From Pterobdella sp. o SKG-2022 (lineage: Eukaryota; Annelida; Clitellata; Hirudinida; Piscicolidae): DNA of 64,000 nt. Below the pieces are notes generated by a model. The model was given only the letters and a program-made list of their open reading frames with translations, made no database searches and was not told the DNA's origin. The stretch lies in assembly GCA_964035795.1 (NCBI GenBank), contig OZ038324.1:3690854-3754853 (forward strand). Direction: 5' to 3'. A program made the position numbers and the translations under genes. Each line of letters starts with the position of its first letter. Position 1 is the first letter of the stretch. Below are positions 51,978 to 64,000 of this stretch, piece by piece.

Positions 51978-53734
51978 TTTGAGGAAGTTTTTGAAGAATT
52001 AAAAAGAGGACTAGATGAAAAATAAATTTTTTAATTAAAAATACTTGATAACTATATTGAAATTATTTACTCAAACAGCAGCAGCAGGCAGAGGAGATGA
52101 AATGAAAACAAAGTATTTCATCTCTTCTCTCCTATAAATACTTTGCACTTGTGTGTGTTTGTGTGCGTGCGTGCGTGTGTGTGTGTTTTTTTGTTTGCTT
52201 GTTTGTATTTAATTATACATAATGCTAATATATGTGTATATTGATGAATATATTTAATTGAAATCCCATTGAGCGTTTCCTTCATACATGCATGTGGGTA
52301 CGATGATGTGTTGGAATGCAAGTCAGTTGTTTTTGCGTGAGTTTTTGTTTGTGTGCTTGCGTGTTTTTGTGCTTATGTATGTGTGAATCATTTTTCCGGA
52401 ATCTGGCCTAGTAATGAAATAATCAAGCTATTGTAAATATTTCTATAACAATCACAAAAATTTTTTTTACCATAAAACTATTGAATAATTTGTATTGAAC
52501 ATAATATTTCTAGTAAATAATTTTTAATGATCGTAATGGAACAAACTGATAATTAATAGAATATTTATAGTAAGCAGCTCAAAGTAGTTATACCATTCGT
52601 AGTGTTTAACTGACTATTACAACATACAAAACATTGAAAAATCTGAAAAATATCCCATATAAAATAAAAAAACTAAGTTTCATAACTGATGCAACAAGTG
52701 TTATCATAGAAGCATAAGGAATAAGAATCTGCCGCACAATATTTTTATGAAGTGTTATCTTTACGAAAATGTTAGCATCCAAGCCATACTAAAAATTCAT
52801 GAATATATTTTAAATAAGGAGTAAGAGCTCTGGAATTATTTAAAGGCTCAATTTAAAGAAACATTGTGAACTGAAAAAATTATACAGCGTTTTTTGAATT
52901 GAATATTTTTATTATTATTTTTATTAGAATTTTCATAGCGCAAAATTTACAAACGAAATTGCTTCAGGATTCGCTCAAATGTTTGTGAGAAAAGTTGAAT
53001 ATAATAACTCAAAATATATTGGTAATATCCTAGTTGCACTCATGCATAAAAAATCGGCACCAAACGTCAAATAATCAAATTCAACATTTTTTAGCTGAAG
53101 CTCATAGTACCTGGTGATTGTGGGAAAATTATAACTATCAATTTTGTGAGCATCAATCAAATGTATGAAGAGAGAAAGAGTTATAAAAATGCCAGAGTTT
53201 GATGAGTAAGTCTTTATTGAATGGTTTTTGGAACCTTAAAATGATCTTCAAAGTTTCAATAGTATTATGTTAAAAGGTTTTTGTTTAGGGCCAGTAAAGG
53301 CTGAAGTGAAACTCAAATCCAAAATAAAAGTTTTAAATTGAGTTGAAATAATTTTTTTTTTTTAGAATAAACCACCAAACTCAACAATTTCTATTCTGGG
53401 CCTTTATTTGGTTTATTATAAAGGGTTTATTTTAATTTCACATTTATATTGCTTATTCATTTCTGTATCTTCATTTATCTTGTGGTGTTTTTTATTCGAG
53501 CACAGGCATGTGTAAACATACATAAAAATATATAAAAAAACAAGCACGCATACCAATTTTTAATTTTCTAATTTGAAATACATGAATTTTTTTTATTATT
53601 CAAAAAAACATTTTTTAGTATCATAGAAGTAAAATCGAATAAAAAAGAATCTAGGAAGAAATTTCTAGAAAATGGTTATTAATATCTCATGTGTTTTTTT
53701 ATAAGTGGTTGTTATCTGCCTTATGATTCATATA
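51978..53734. other. Upstream region of the gelsolin-like gene
   Basis: No gene recognised. Contains a TG/CG-rich microsatellite at about 52148-52190. Any non-coding first exon of the gelsolin-like gene would be here but cannot be located by eye. Confidence 0.45.
52148..52190. repeat. (TG)n microsatellite with TGCG variants
   Basis: A short GTGTGTTTGTGTGCGTGCG run; a related T/G-rich run continues near 52330-52385. Confidence 0.85.
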
Positions 53735-55460
53735 ATTTTTTTTTTTTTTTTTTTTAAGAAAACTTGCCTTTATTCAACAATAAGTTTGAAAAAAAAACTA
53801 TCAATAAAAGTATTGTTTCAACAAAATAAGAAGTGCAGATTTCAATTCTTGTAGAAACTGTGTCAATCTTCAGACATTATTCACTAAAACTGATTCACAC
53901 CTTCATGGTTGCGTCTTCATGTGCCTTGCCAGCTTTGCAGGACATGCTAAGACTCAAATAGTTACCTCTGACAATCGCAATCGACAAGCGTTGAAAAAGC
54001 CAACTTGTCTCCAGATTGACAGAGGTACGCTCCTTCATTTTGTTGCCCAGTTCTAATAAGAAACTTTTAGTGACTGGGCCAAAAACCCCAGAATTCTCAA
54101 CCACTACAGGTGTGAACAAATAACGGGGTTGAAGAAATGCGTATTTGCCGATTTTTGAAATCTCCACATTACGAGCAGAAGAGCCTGGAGAAACTGCCGA
54201 ATTGAGAGATGTGGATGCAGAAAACGTCTCCGTACAAGTGACATCCCGAGTCAAGAACTTTCCTTTTTTATACGGAAAAACAGTGACGCCGTCGGGTCTT
54301 TTACTAGCGTCAAAGTCGAGACCGGAAGGCTCAAGGATTGAATTGAAGCCAGCGACGTTTAAAGCTCGAAACACTATGTCGTTTAAAGCACAATGACGAG
54401 GATAACGACCTCCGATTTTAACACATGAAAGAGGATGCAGCCCAAACTTATCAACCTCTTCACCACAGCGACAAGTGAAATTTTGACACACGTTAGAGCC
54501 AGTATGGAGAGCCACAACGTAACGGAGACAATCGTTTGAAAGCAGGTTGTCTAAAGATGAAGTAGGAAGTACAGTAAGCAAAGCACCAGTGTGGGGTTGA
54601 GAGGCCGCAAGAAAACAAGCTAAACGATGCTGGTCGAGGGACGTTTTTAAGTTTTCAGAAACTATTTTGCAATTTATTTGATCCCACTGAAGTTGCAAGA
54701 TTCGGTTTCAGGTAAAACAAAGTTACGTTTATTTCAGGATTGCACACGAACCGCCAAAGAATTGTCAAAAAGAGGTTCGGAAAAGTTTGAAAGAATTTTT
54801 TTGACTAAACCTTCGGTAGCGTGCATAGAGGCCAAATATGCAACCTCGGAAATATCAGAAACTGACCGTAAACCTAAACCTCCAAAACGAATAGGCAAGG
54901 TAGCAACGCGCCAGCCTGTGTCATCAAAATGGACATTGCACTTACGAAGTATGCCGTCAATTTTGCCCAATTCATCGGGTGACTCATAACAAGGCGCAGA
55001 ACGTAATATGTATAAAAGTTTAGGTATGGAAAAACAATTACGTAATAGAAAGAGAGCCGGATGAGAACCGATTAGCAATAGGCGTGAGGACATTTGTGAA
55101 AGAATAGACCGCTTTTTGGAAAGGGTATTCTTAATACCAGATTCAAGTATCGGTGAGCCTAAAATCTGTAAATTGGCAGGGTGGTTGACACGGACACCAG
55201 GTAACACGCCATTGATGCGTCTTATTGCTAATTCGAACTCATCAGGAGTACAACCTATGTTGATGATCTCCGATTTGTCGAGGTTGATGGAAAGACCAAT
55301 ACGTGACAAGGCAGGAAAAATGAAGTCGAAATTTTTTCTGACACAGTCGAAAGAGCACCCCAGGTTAGCGTCATCAAGGTCCCATTTTTTGCGTTAGCAC
55401 ACGGAGAAATATCACGTTTCAGAAATAGGGAACGGACAGCGTGGGCTGCAGCTTCGCAAC
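53735..55460 (-). mobile_element. 5'-truncated LINE with poly-A tail, probably endonuclease of the restriction-like type
   Basis: On the - strand the element starts inside reverse transcriptase (about 55.4 kb, LDDANLG, the YxDD box with D for Y) and continues LSRIGLSINLDKSEIINIG and a thumb-like region (GGLGLRSVSDISEVAYLASM). After a frame break near 54.7 kb it encodes HRLACFLAASQPHTGALLTV, the Cys/His cluster CRCGEEVDKFGLHPLSC, then PSGLDFDASKRPDGVTVFPY and SWLFQRLSIAIVRGN. It ends in a poly-A tail read as T at 53735-53755. The C-C-H-C cluster followed by an RPD motif resembles the restriction-like endonuclease of some LINEs; that assignment is inference. Two frames and internal stops show it is inactive. 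Confidence 0.8.
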
Positions 55461-58069
55461 CATATGATTATTACCAAGTTCCTTTAAACTTTATATATTA
55501 AGTGGTGCAATTTTTGAAACTTCAAGTATGATTTTTCAACTTCAGGGGTAACATGCAAGACTTTTGGTCTTTTAATATAGGTTAAGTTAATTTTTAAATT
55601 ACTATTATTTTTATTAAAATCTTTCTTTACCTTCTTTTAAATAATTTTTTTTAGATCCTTAACTTCAAAATGAGGCAAGTTTCAAACGCATGTTTCCAAA
55701 GGAATTGTAATGCATTTGAGTCCAATCACAACACAAGCAAAATATAGTAAAAGACCAGTTTATTTATTAGGATTTAACCTTTGCTTACTCACTGTTTCAT
55801 TTTTCTACTGTTTTCTTTCCCTCCCTAAGCACGTTGATTATTTTGCGATAAGAACAGTTTTGATCAATTGATTTGAATTTCACAAAAATTTTTGTATTTT
55901 GTTTTTGCGGTACATATGTACCTCAATCGAACTTTTGCATATCAACAAAATAACTCGTAATGAAAATTTCTAAGCAATTAATAAAGATTATTTGAATATT
56001 CACTACAATAATAAAATATATGATCGATTAAATAGAAATTTGTTGGATAAAAAAATAATAATCGGTGTTATAGGAAAGTAAATTTTTTTTTATAACTTAA
56101 TTTCAATTTTTACCAATGTATTATTTGTATATTGTTTATTTGGTTAAAATAAAACCCCAGAAAATAGGTTGAAGTTTCCTCTTCTAATCTTGCCAAGCAT
56201 TGTAGAGATTGCATATAATCAATTTACCTCCCAATATTAGTGTGAGTCTTAATGCAAAATAATTAACACAGATTTGAATATATGTTTCTCGTCGTGTGAA
56301 TATTCTAAAAATTTTGATTTTGTATTATCAAACACTCGATAGATGTCGAGCTTTCATCAAATGCCTACAAATCAGTAACTATTATTGTTTTCTACATGTT
56401 TTGTTGCTTTTTGTTGGAATTTTGTTTGATAATAACAAATGCATTTAATCATGGCTTTTCAATGTTTCTTTATGATACAATAAATATATTATCTAGATAT
56501 GATACCACGCACTTCAACATAATTAAAAAGTTACAAGTTGTGTTTTTAGTTTGAAATAAGGTTAAAAGCTCAATTTAATTATGAAAACCGGTGTTTAGCT
56601 ATTATGAGAAACCAAACTTGATTTTTGTTTAAATAAGTTTATTTATTTTGAAGTAACGTTAAAAATAGAGCATACAACTTGAAAACATTGATAACAATTC
56701 ATTCATTGTTAAAACATTTAAAGACGTTTTTTAGTCTTTCACTCAAAAACAGATATGCCCATGCTGCTTTTATTTTTATTAATTTTTTTTTGTAGTTTTT
56801 ATTTTTATTTATTTTCTTCCAATTGTATTTGTCAATTTTTTTTTTTGGATATATTTAATTTTCCTATCAGCATATTTTTGATATCTATATGCAATTCAAA
56901 AAAGATTTTATATTCTTTTTGAAAAGCATTTCTCGTTGCTAGCCATTATTTTGAAAAAATACTAGAATTTCTTTGAAAATTTTTAGTTAATGTTTCCTCG
57001 AATGATCAACTTAAAACTTTTACGCATATTTTGTTGAAACACCATTTGTAGAAGATATTAACTGGGAATTTATTGGTATTCAGTAACAAAATGTGCTAAG
57101 TTGAGCTGCTCTATTAGTAGATTTAAGCTGATTATAACAAAAAATAAGATAATAATATTTTAGGGAAAAAGCTAACGTTACTAGTTAAACTCTATATAAA
57201 TTTAAGCAGCAAGACTTAGGATTTAGAATGATACATGAAAATAATTTGATAATAGAATTAAAATAAAGGTATTTGTATTGAAAATGATGAGCTAAATCTT
57301 ATGAATTGTGAGCGATTAAACCACATAAAGTATACTTGCCAGTATAAAGCCCACACGAACTATTTGAAATTTAATTACACATTATTTAAATCAAATTTCG
57401 ATTGATTCTGTTAAAGTACCGAAATAAACTGAAAAAACATAAAATATCAAAATTCTATTGACAAAAAATAAACCTCAAAAAGATAATAAAAATGCTAATT
57501 TATCACAAAGGGGCAGTGAAAACAACGCGTCGGAGGCCGAGTGGGGTCGGGACATAAATGTAAATCTCATTAAATTATAAATCTCTCCTAATAAAGTACT
57601 ATTAAGTCGAATAATTATGTTGAAACAACAATAATACAATAAGTGATATTTTTTGAGTTCGTTAAGTGATGATGATTATGCCTCTATTGAAAATGATTGA
57701 GACTTCAATAATTACCTTTAATAATATCAATCAAACGAGCTTTTGTACATAATAGTATTTGTTAATATTTGAAAATAAGATGCTAAAATATTAAAATTTT
57801 TACAATTTAAATTTAATTCAAATTCCACAATATATCCCCAGGAAAACAACATCGTTTGGAAAATAAGACAAAATTTGAGATAAAGTGATGAAAAAACCTG
57901 TTATCACAAGCGGTAAGTTCAAGCCGGTTGTAAGGAGCTGACAATAATAATTTTGAATTTAATCATATGAGCTTCATAAAAAGTTTTGATTTCGAAAAAG
58001 TAATATCAAAAATAAATATTTAGAGTCAATTAAGGTAAGAAAACGTGAAAAATAATCGAATGCTGACGA
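55461..58069. other. Intergenic region downstream of Kv1
   Basis: AT-rich, with no supported exon. A small GC-richer patch is at 57515-57555. The Kv1 3' UTR lies at the right end. Confidence 0.5.
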
Positions 58070-60392
58070 TTAATGCTGAGGGAGGAAGACCTGGTTCCCC
58101 TGTGAGGTGTCGATGTTTGTGGGCAAAAGAGATGAGTGGGAAGGCGAGTCAGACGCAGTTATTAAGTCGGATGTTTGGAATGGAAAATTGTTGTTGAGAA
58201 GGGCTGCAGATGAGCGCGAAAGAAAAGTGGGAGTCGCGTCTTTTTTATGCTCTGTGAAGGGGTTTGAAGTTTCGATTGAGTTCGAGGGTTTGAACATTTT
58301 CAGGCGCGATGGTATGGCTAAAGTCATGGTGCAAGGTAAAAGAGAGGTTTTTTCAGTGTCTTCTTGAGGTAAGGAAGAAACTAAATCATTCTCAATACTT
58401 ATTCTCACTTCGCTTTCTCTGCCCACATCTCTTTTCATCATTTCGTCTTTTGCTTGCGTTTCAACATTTTTTAGATTTTCAGATTTATTTTTATCGTTTA
58501 CGTTTGAATTGTTCGATATGAGCGGATGAACGAGATAACTGCCAAAAGAAGGAGAGAGATCATTATCATCAATGCACGAACTGTATGTTCTTAACAGCAC
58601 TCCTTTTTTGTTATGGTGAGCGTTTAAAAGGTCTGGAGTGTTAAGAAGAGGGAAAGAATTTAGTGAGTTTTTTTGATTTTTTGTTTTTTCTGGCTTTTTT
58701 TCAACATTATTTTCACTCTCTTTTTTTGAAACTGAAGTACCATCAATTTTGCTTGAAGATTCTTTCAAAAATGAGACTATATTTTTTTTGGAATTCTTAA
58801 AACTCAAATCTACTGAACTTCTTTGTAAAAAGGATTTTCTCGGGTTTATGAACGATATGCTGGGCTCAACAGGGATGGGCTGGTGACTGTCGTTGTTGGC
58901 TAATAGTGCTTTTTCTTCTGTGCAAATGCTATCGCCTTCAGCTTCTTTTTTCCTATCGAATAATCTTTTCTGATGGTAAACATCTTCAAAACTACTCGAG
59001 TTATATTTACCCTCCGATGATGACTGCGAGAGGTTAGGACAGCTTTGGACATGTGTGTACATATTGTTATCGTCCGTGTCAGTTTCTCGATGGTAGAAAT
59101 AATTGAAGTTTGAAACGATCACAGGGACGGGAAGGGCAATAGTCAACACTCCAGCTATGGCACACAACGACCCCACCAACTTCCCCCACGGACTTATTGG
59201 TCTCATATCCCCATATCCAACTGTCGTCATCGTTACCACAGCCCACCAAAACGCATCAGGAATGCTGGCAAATTGTGTTTTTTTCTCACCTGCTTCCGCA
59301 AAAAATACGGCGCTTGAAAATAAAATAACGCAAATAAGAAGGAAAAAGATGAGAAGACCAAGTTCTCGCATACTGGCTCGGATGGTTTGACCTAAGATTT
59401 GAAGTCCTTTGGAGTGTCTTGATAATTTAAAAATCCTGAATACTCTCACTAATCTTATCACTCTCAATATGGCAAGGGACATAGCTTGATTGTTATTCGT
59501 TTTTGAGTCACTAGCCAGCATAGTAGCAAGTGTGATGAAGTAAGGTATAATCGATACTAGGTCGATGAAATTCATTACATTCTTCCAGAAGAGCAAATGG
59601 TCAGGAGCAGCTAGAAACCTCACCGTAATTTCAAAACTGAACCATATGATGCAGAGAGTTTCTATGACGAAAAAGGGTTCAGTGAAAGACTGCAACTCAA
59701 CTTCTTCTCGCTTCCAACTGTGTTGCATGCTTCCATTTATAAATGTAACATTGCTCGGAATTGGAGCTTTGTTAGCATGTTTGAATTCTGGCAGAGTTTC
59801 TAAACAAAATGTTACGATGGAAAGAAGAATGATGGCAACAGAAAAAATTGCAACGATACGTGCTGCTAGCGAGCTCTCTGGGTATTCAAACAACAGCCAA
59901 ATTTTCCTTTGTAAAGCATTTTTAGGCATCGGCTTCACTTCCTCTTTCACAAACCCTTCGTCCTCTGTATACCTTTCGATTGTGGCTTCCCCCAATTCAT
60001 AAAATTTTATTTCTTCAAGAAAAATATCTAAAGGAACATTTACAGGCCTCCGTAATCTTCCCCCACTTTGATAAAAATATAAAATTGCGTCGAAAGAAGG
60101 TCTGTTACGATCAAAAAAATATTCGTTTCGCAAAGGGTCGTAATGACGGTTGCGTTTTTCAGGATTACCCAACATTGAATCGGGATATTGGGATAAGGTT
60201 TTGAGTTGTGTTTCAAACCTCAAACCACTAACGTTAATACAGACCCTTTCATTGTCTGATAAATGATGTGAAGAAATAGAAGAAGTTGTGGAGTGGAGTT
60301 TTTCATGAATTGATTTTGAAGTAGCATCGAAAATTGTGGAAGAGGAGAGCAATCTAGCTGCTTCTGAAGCGTTAGTTTCATCGTTTTGTGAC
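58070..60392 (-). CDS. Shaker-type voltage-gated potassium channel (Kv1), 5' end not identified
   Basis: One exon encodes about 773 residues. It opens at a clear acceptor (TTTTGCAG|G TCA) and no in-frame ATG lies before the conserved T1 domain, so the start codon must be in an unlocated exon further upstream. Domains in order: T1 tetramerisation ([40 protein letters not shown]); S1 with FCLETLPEF; an S1-S2 loop with two possible N-glycosylation sites; S2-S3; voltage sensor S4 [21 protein letters not shown]4-S5 [12 protein letters not shown]5; selectivity filter TTVGYGD (near 59205-59228); S6 [20 protein letters not shown] with the PVP kink. The roughly 300-residue tail is Ser/Asn-rich, far longer than in most Kv1 channels, and ends NQVFLPQH instead of the usual PDZ ligand. 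It forms tetrameric delayed or A-type K+ channels in excitable membranes. Confidence 0.95.
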
Positions 60393-63360
60393 CTGCAAAA
60401 GTGATTTTTAATGAAAATACCATAAGAGAACAATTTTATTAAAAAAAAAATGCTTCATATGATTAGGTGTTGATTGAAATATTAACAAAATAATGAGCAT
60501 TCGTCTAGCGTTAAATCAGCAATAAAACAAAACACTTGGAGCTGCAGGGAAATAGTCCATATATATTCACATAAATAAGCTTTGTATGAATTGGCTTGAG
60601 CCAAATTGGCTCTAATATGCTAAGAAACAAAGTTGAAGTAAACTTTTATAGTTTCTAGAACTAATTTCATGTTTTAAAAACTAATTTTTAATTTTTTTTT
60701 TGAAATAAAGTTCTTTAAAGGGGTTTTTTAAAACAAAATAATCCACAAAATACTTAATTCCCATTTAACTTTAAAAGATCGAAAGCTTTAATTATAAAGG
60801 TCCTAAATGCTTTTGAAGATACAAAAATTTGAGAAAAAACCAGATCAGCGTCGAAATAATAAGAGAAATACTATACGCTTGCGCTGATTTTAAGCTACAC
60901 ACACCCCGTCACGTTTCATCAGTACAAAACAACTAATTCCGCTACTACTGAAAGCCTCAACTAATTTCGTTGTATACCACTTAAAGTCGATCAGTAGAGT
61001 TTGATATTTAATTCTTGAATCATATAGTTTTTATGATGTTAATATACACGTGAAAAGATTTGATGCTAAGACAGCGATTAGCTGGTAGGCAACTGGGACT
61101 TATAACGTACATTCATCTTCTGAAATGTAAACAATTTGCTTGTAATGGGATAATAAATATAGTCTTCAACAATACTTTATAATAATTTCAATAACAATAA
61201 CTATTATTAAACATATCTGATAGAATAAATAAATAGGATTTTCGAACAATTTGTACATTGAGAACATCAGGTATGCAACACATATACCCAGTTTCATAAG
61301 TTATTATCAATGATACAACAATAATATGAATAATATGAAAAAGAATTTTACCGATAATGAAAGTACTTTTCAATTTGAGCAAATTGGAAAAAAGCTTTGT
61401 AAGGTTTTTAGTCTAATGATTTGGAAATACATACCTAGCACTATTTCAATACTACCATGCCTTAGTTTCATTATTTGCACGTCAATGCATAAAAACCTTA
61501 TTAGTGTGAATAGTTATTTTCTCTTTATAATAATATTAGTCTTTTTTCGAATAACATTTTCAAAAACTCATAACTTTATTCATATAATTCCAAAAATGTG
61601 ATAGGAAAAGTTAATTTAGAAAGCCGTGTAAAAATGAATTACGAAAAAACAAAGAACTGAAAAACTCCATAGTGCTCTATATTTCGGAAAAAATATTCCT
61701 AATTCATGATATTCAGCTCAACATATATACCTATAATAAACGAGCGATAAGCATAAGATTGTTTCCCTTAAGCCGTTGTCATGGTTGTTCTAGCTAACAG
61801 CCCAATTAAATGAATATTTATAAATTTTCAAAAAACCTAAAATACTGCTTTAAATTATGTGAGTGATGAATATTTAAAAAACTAATGTTCTACAACTGAA
61901 ACCAACTAAAGTTTTAAAATATTTTGAAATAAAACACTGTATTTTCTGAAATTTTTGTAAGAAAATCTCACAGTCTCCAATGAACAAAAAGCTTTTCAAA
62001 TTTTCTTTCAATTTTTCAAATACTTCGTGTTTCATAAAATCATGTCAGGCTTCAGCAATCACAAATAGTTATTTAAAAGTTATTACCGATAAAAAAAATT
62101 AAAAATGAACATCTCCAATAAACTGTTTTTTGTTAAAAGTTATTTAGACTTTAAACTATACAGAGTTCACTTTGAACTGACAGAAAATCAATAAACTACA
62201 AATATATGACCTGTTAAAACGATAAACCTGTATTTTTGTTTACGTTGTTTGTTATGATTAATAAACTTGAAAAAATGTATAATATAAAGTTAAAAAACCA
62301 ACCAAACTTAATTACTCGGAAAAACCTGTGAGGGAAATAAACAGTTATTTTCAATTGGATTATCTCATCTAGTATGGACTAAGCATTTAGTAACAGCTCT
62401 GACTCAATAAACTGTTGCGTCATTAGTTTTAAAAGGCATTTAAGTCAAAATATCCAACCAATTTAATTAAATTACAAGTATTATTTTAGTGAAATTCATT
62501 TCGAGAGTTTGTAGATCATTAATTATTATCAATGCAAAATAACTAAATGCAATGTAATGTAGGATTTTGATGATATGGTAATTGTAACAAAAACTCGAAC
62601 CTCCATTCTAACTCAATAGACCACCTATGATTGGCATCAAGCCAGCAAAGCCGTTAGTTCCTCTTTCTTTCAAACACCTTGCCATATTGGTTCATGCTAT
62701 TGTAACTTTACAAAGGAAACTTGCGAAAATTCTCTTTCCTACCACAAAAACTTCTGGTTTATACAAAGCTTTGTCTACTATGAGTTTTACTGATTTCAAG
62801 CAATGTTGTACAAACACTAGTTTTCATTTTGTGCAGTTTATATTGAATATATAAATGCAATAATATCACTAATGGAAGCAAAATTTCCTTATATCATGTC
62901 AAATTGAAATTAATGCTTCCAGCAACATATTTGCGTTTTTAAAAGGGCAATTGAAATCTACATTAGCTTTTTTTTATATTACAATTTTTTGAGTTTTTCA
63001 AACAAAACAATCTTTTGATATACTGTGGAAGAAGCAAGTTTGAAAAATATTTTTATAGAAGCACTTTGTTTTAGTTTGTTTGCCAAGAGAAAATATGAGA
63101 ATCTTCAATAAATTTCATCACTTTTAATTAAGAATTTTGAGTTTTTTGAGATTTTCAAAAGTTTAGAAATTAGTTTGAAGAGAAAAAGCTTAAGAATTTC
63201 AAAATTTTGTTAAGAACTGCTCGAAGCAATCAAACTTTGAACTGGTTTTGAAAAAAAAATTTTTTGAGTTTTGGAAAAAAAAGTGAAAGATTTTGGCAAA
63301 ACTATTTTTTTTTCATTATAGTATCAGACCTATAATAAAAAGTGATTATATTTGGTGCTC
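60393..63360. other. Upstream (probably intronic) region of Kv1
   Basis: Should contain the Kv1 initiator exon or the intron leading to it, but no exon could be identified. AT-rich throughout. Confidence 0.4.
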
Positions 63361-63368
63361 TTTGAGGG

Positions 63369-63609
<241 letters not shown>

Positions 63610-64000
63610 TGCACTAGCAGATCAAATATGGAAGGAAGAGGCGGTACCACGAGACTGGAAAAATCAAATAACCATACCGGTATTCAAAAAAGAGCAAAAA
63701 TCTGATTGTAACAATTACAGAGGAATCTCAATTTTATGCGTCACAAACAAAATAATCCAGTAGAACGATATTAAACCGGCTTATTCCAGTATTGGACTCC
63801 CAGCTAAACGAAAGTCAATGTGGCTTTCGCTCAAATAGGGGTTGCAGTGACCAATTATTTAATTTACGAATAATAATGCAAAGAGTATAATACACCTCTA
63901 TACCTATCCTTCATTGATCTGTGCAAAGCATATGATTCCATAAATCGGAATGCACTATGGAAGGTTTTGCGTCATTCATACAACCTGCCAAGCAAAATCA
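63610..64000 (+). mobile_element. Fragment of a third LINE (reverse transcriptase), cut by the window end
   Basis: Directly 3' of the TATC array, the + strand encodes DQIWKEEAVPRDWKNQITIP, VFKKEQKSDCNNYRGIS and, after frame breaks, ESQCGFR-NRGCSDQLFNL and SFIDLCKAYDSINRNALWK. These are the finger and palm motifs of a non-LTR reverse transcriptase. Stops and frameshifts show decay. The sequences differ from the two other LINEs in the window, so it is a separate family. Confidence 0.85.

Overview
The window is AT-rich animal nuclear DNA. Genes are split by short GT-AG introns, many of them 80-500 bp and larger where repeats have landed. The genes are those of a bilaterian: Bicaudal-D, STIL/Ana2, a PH-PH-ArfGAP (ARAP-like) protein, a three-domain gelsolin-family protein and a Shaker (Kv1) channel. 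The compact three-domain gelsolin resembles the annelid/mollusc type, so a spiralian invertebrate is my best guess, but the sequence does not prove it. Nothing prokaryotic or viral was recognised.

Layout. 1-13087 is a gene desert of AT-rich DNA with a degenerate minisatellite, an A/C-rich tract and a purine-rich tract; one motif cluster near 9.43-9.47 kb looks like a promoter. 13.1-30.2 kb is a gene-dense block. It holds BICD (-) head-to-head with LSM3 (+), a MISP/AKAP2-C-like gene (-), PSMA7 (-) head-to-head with STIL (+), and a two-exon ankyrin/Cys-rich gene (-) whose 3' end faces STIL. About 30.1-44.0 kb is one ARAP-like gene (-) whose introns hold a decayed LINE, tRNA-derived SINEs and several microsatellites. 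45.06-51.98 kb is a 14-exon gelsolin/severin-like gene (-). 53.7-55.46 kb is a second, 5'-truncated LINE with a poly-A tail. 58.07-60.39 kb is the main exon of a Kv1 channel (-). The window ends in a large TATC array and a third broken LINE.

The genes are housekeeping or cytoskeletal: dynein cargo adaptor, U6 snRNP/mRNA decay ring, proteasome core, centriole assembly, Arf GTPase regulation, actin severing and neuronal excitability. They do not form a pathway. Exon boundaries were read by eye and checked for reading phase and family similarity; every listed multi-exon model keeps an open frame through all junctions. No clear new biological system was found. The points most worth checking are a STIL with a Q/N-rich N-terminal half, an ARAP-like gene that stops after ArfGAP, an unrecognised ankyrin/Cys-rich protein, a two-subfamily tRNA-SINE, recurring GTCTGT splice donors, and an excess of the octamer TGACGTCA.
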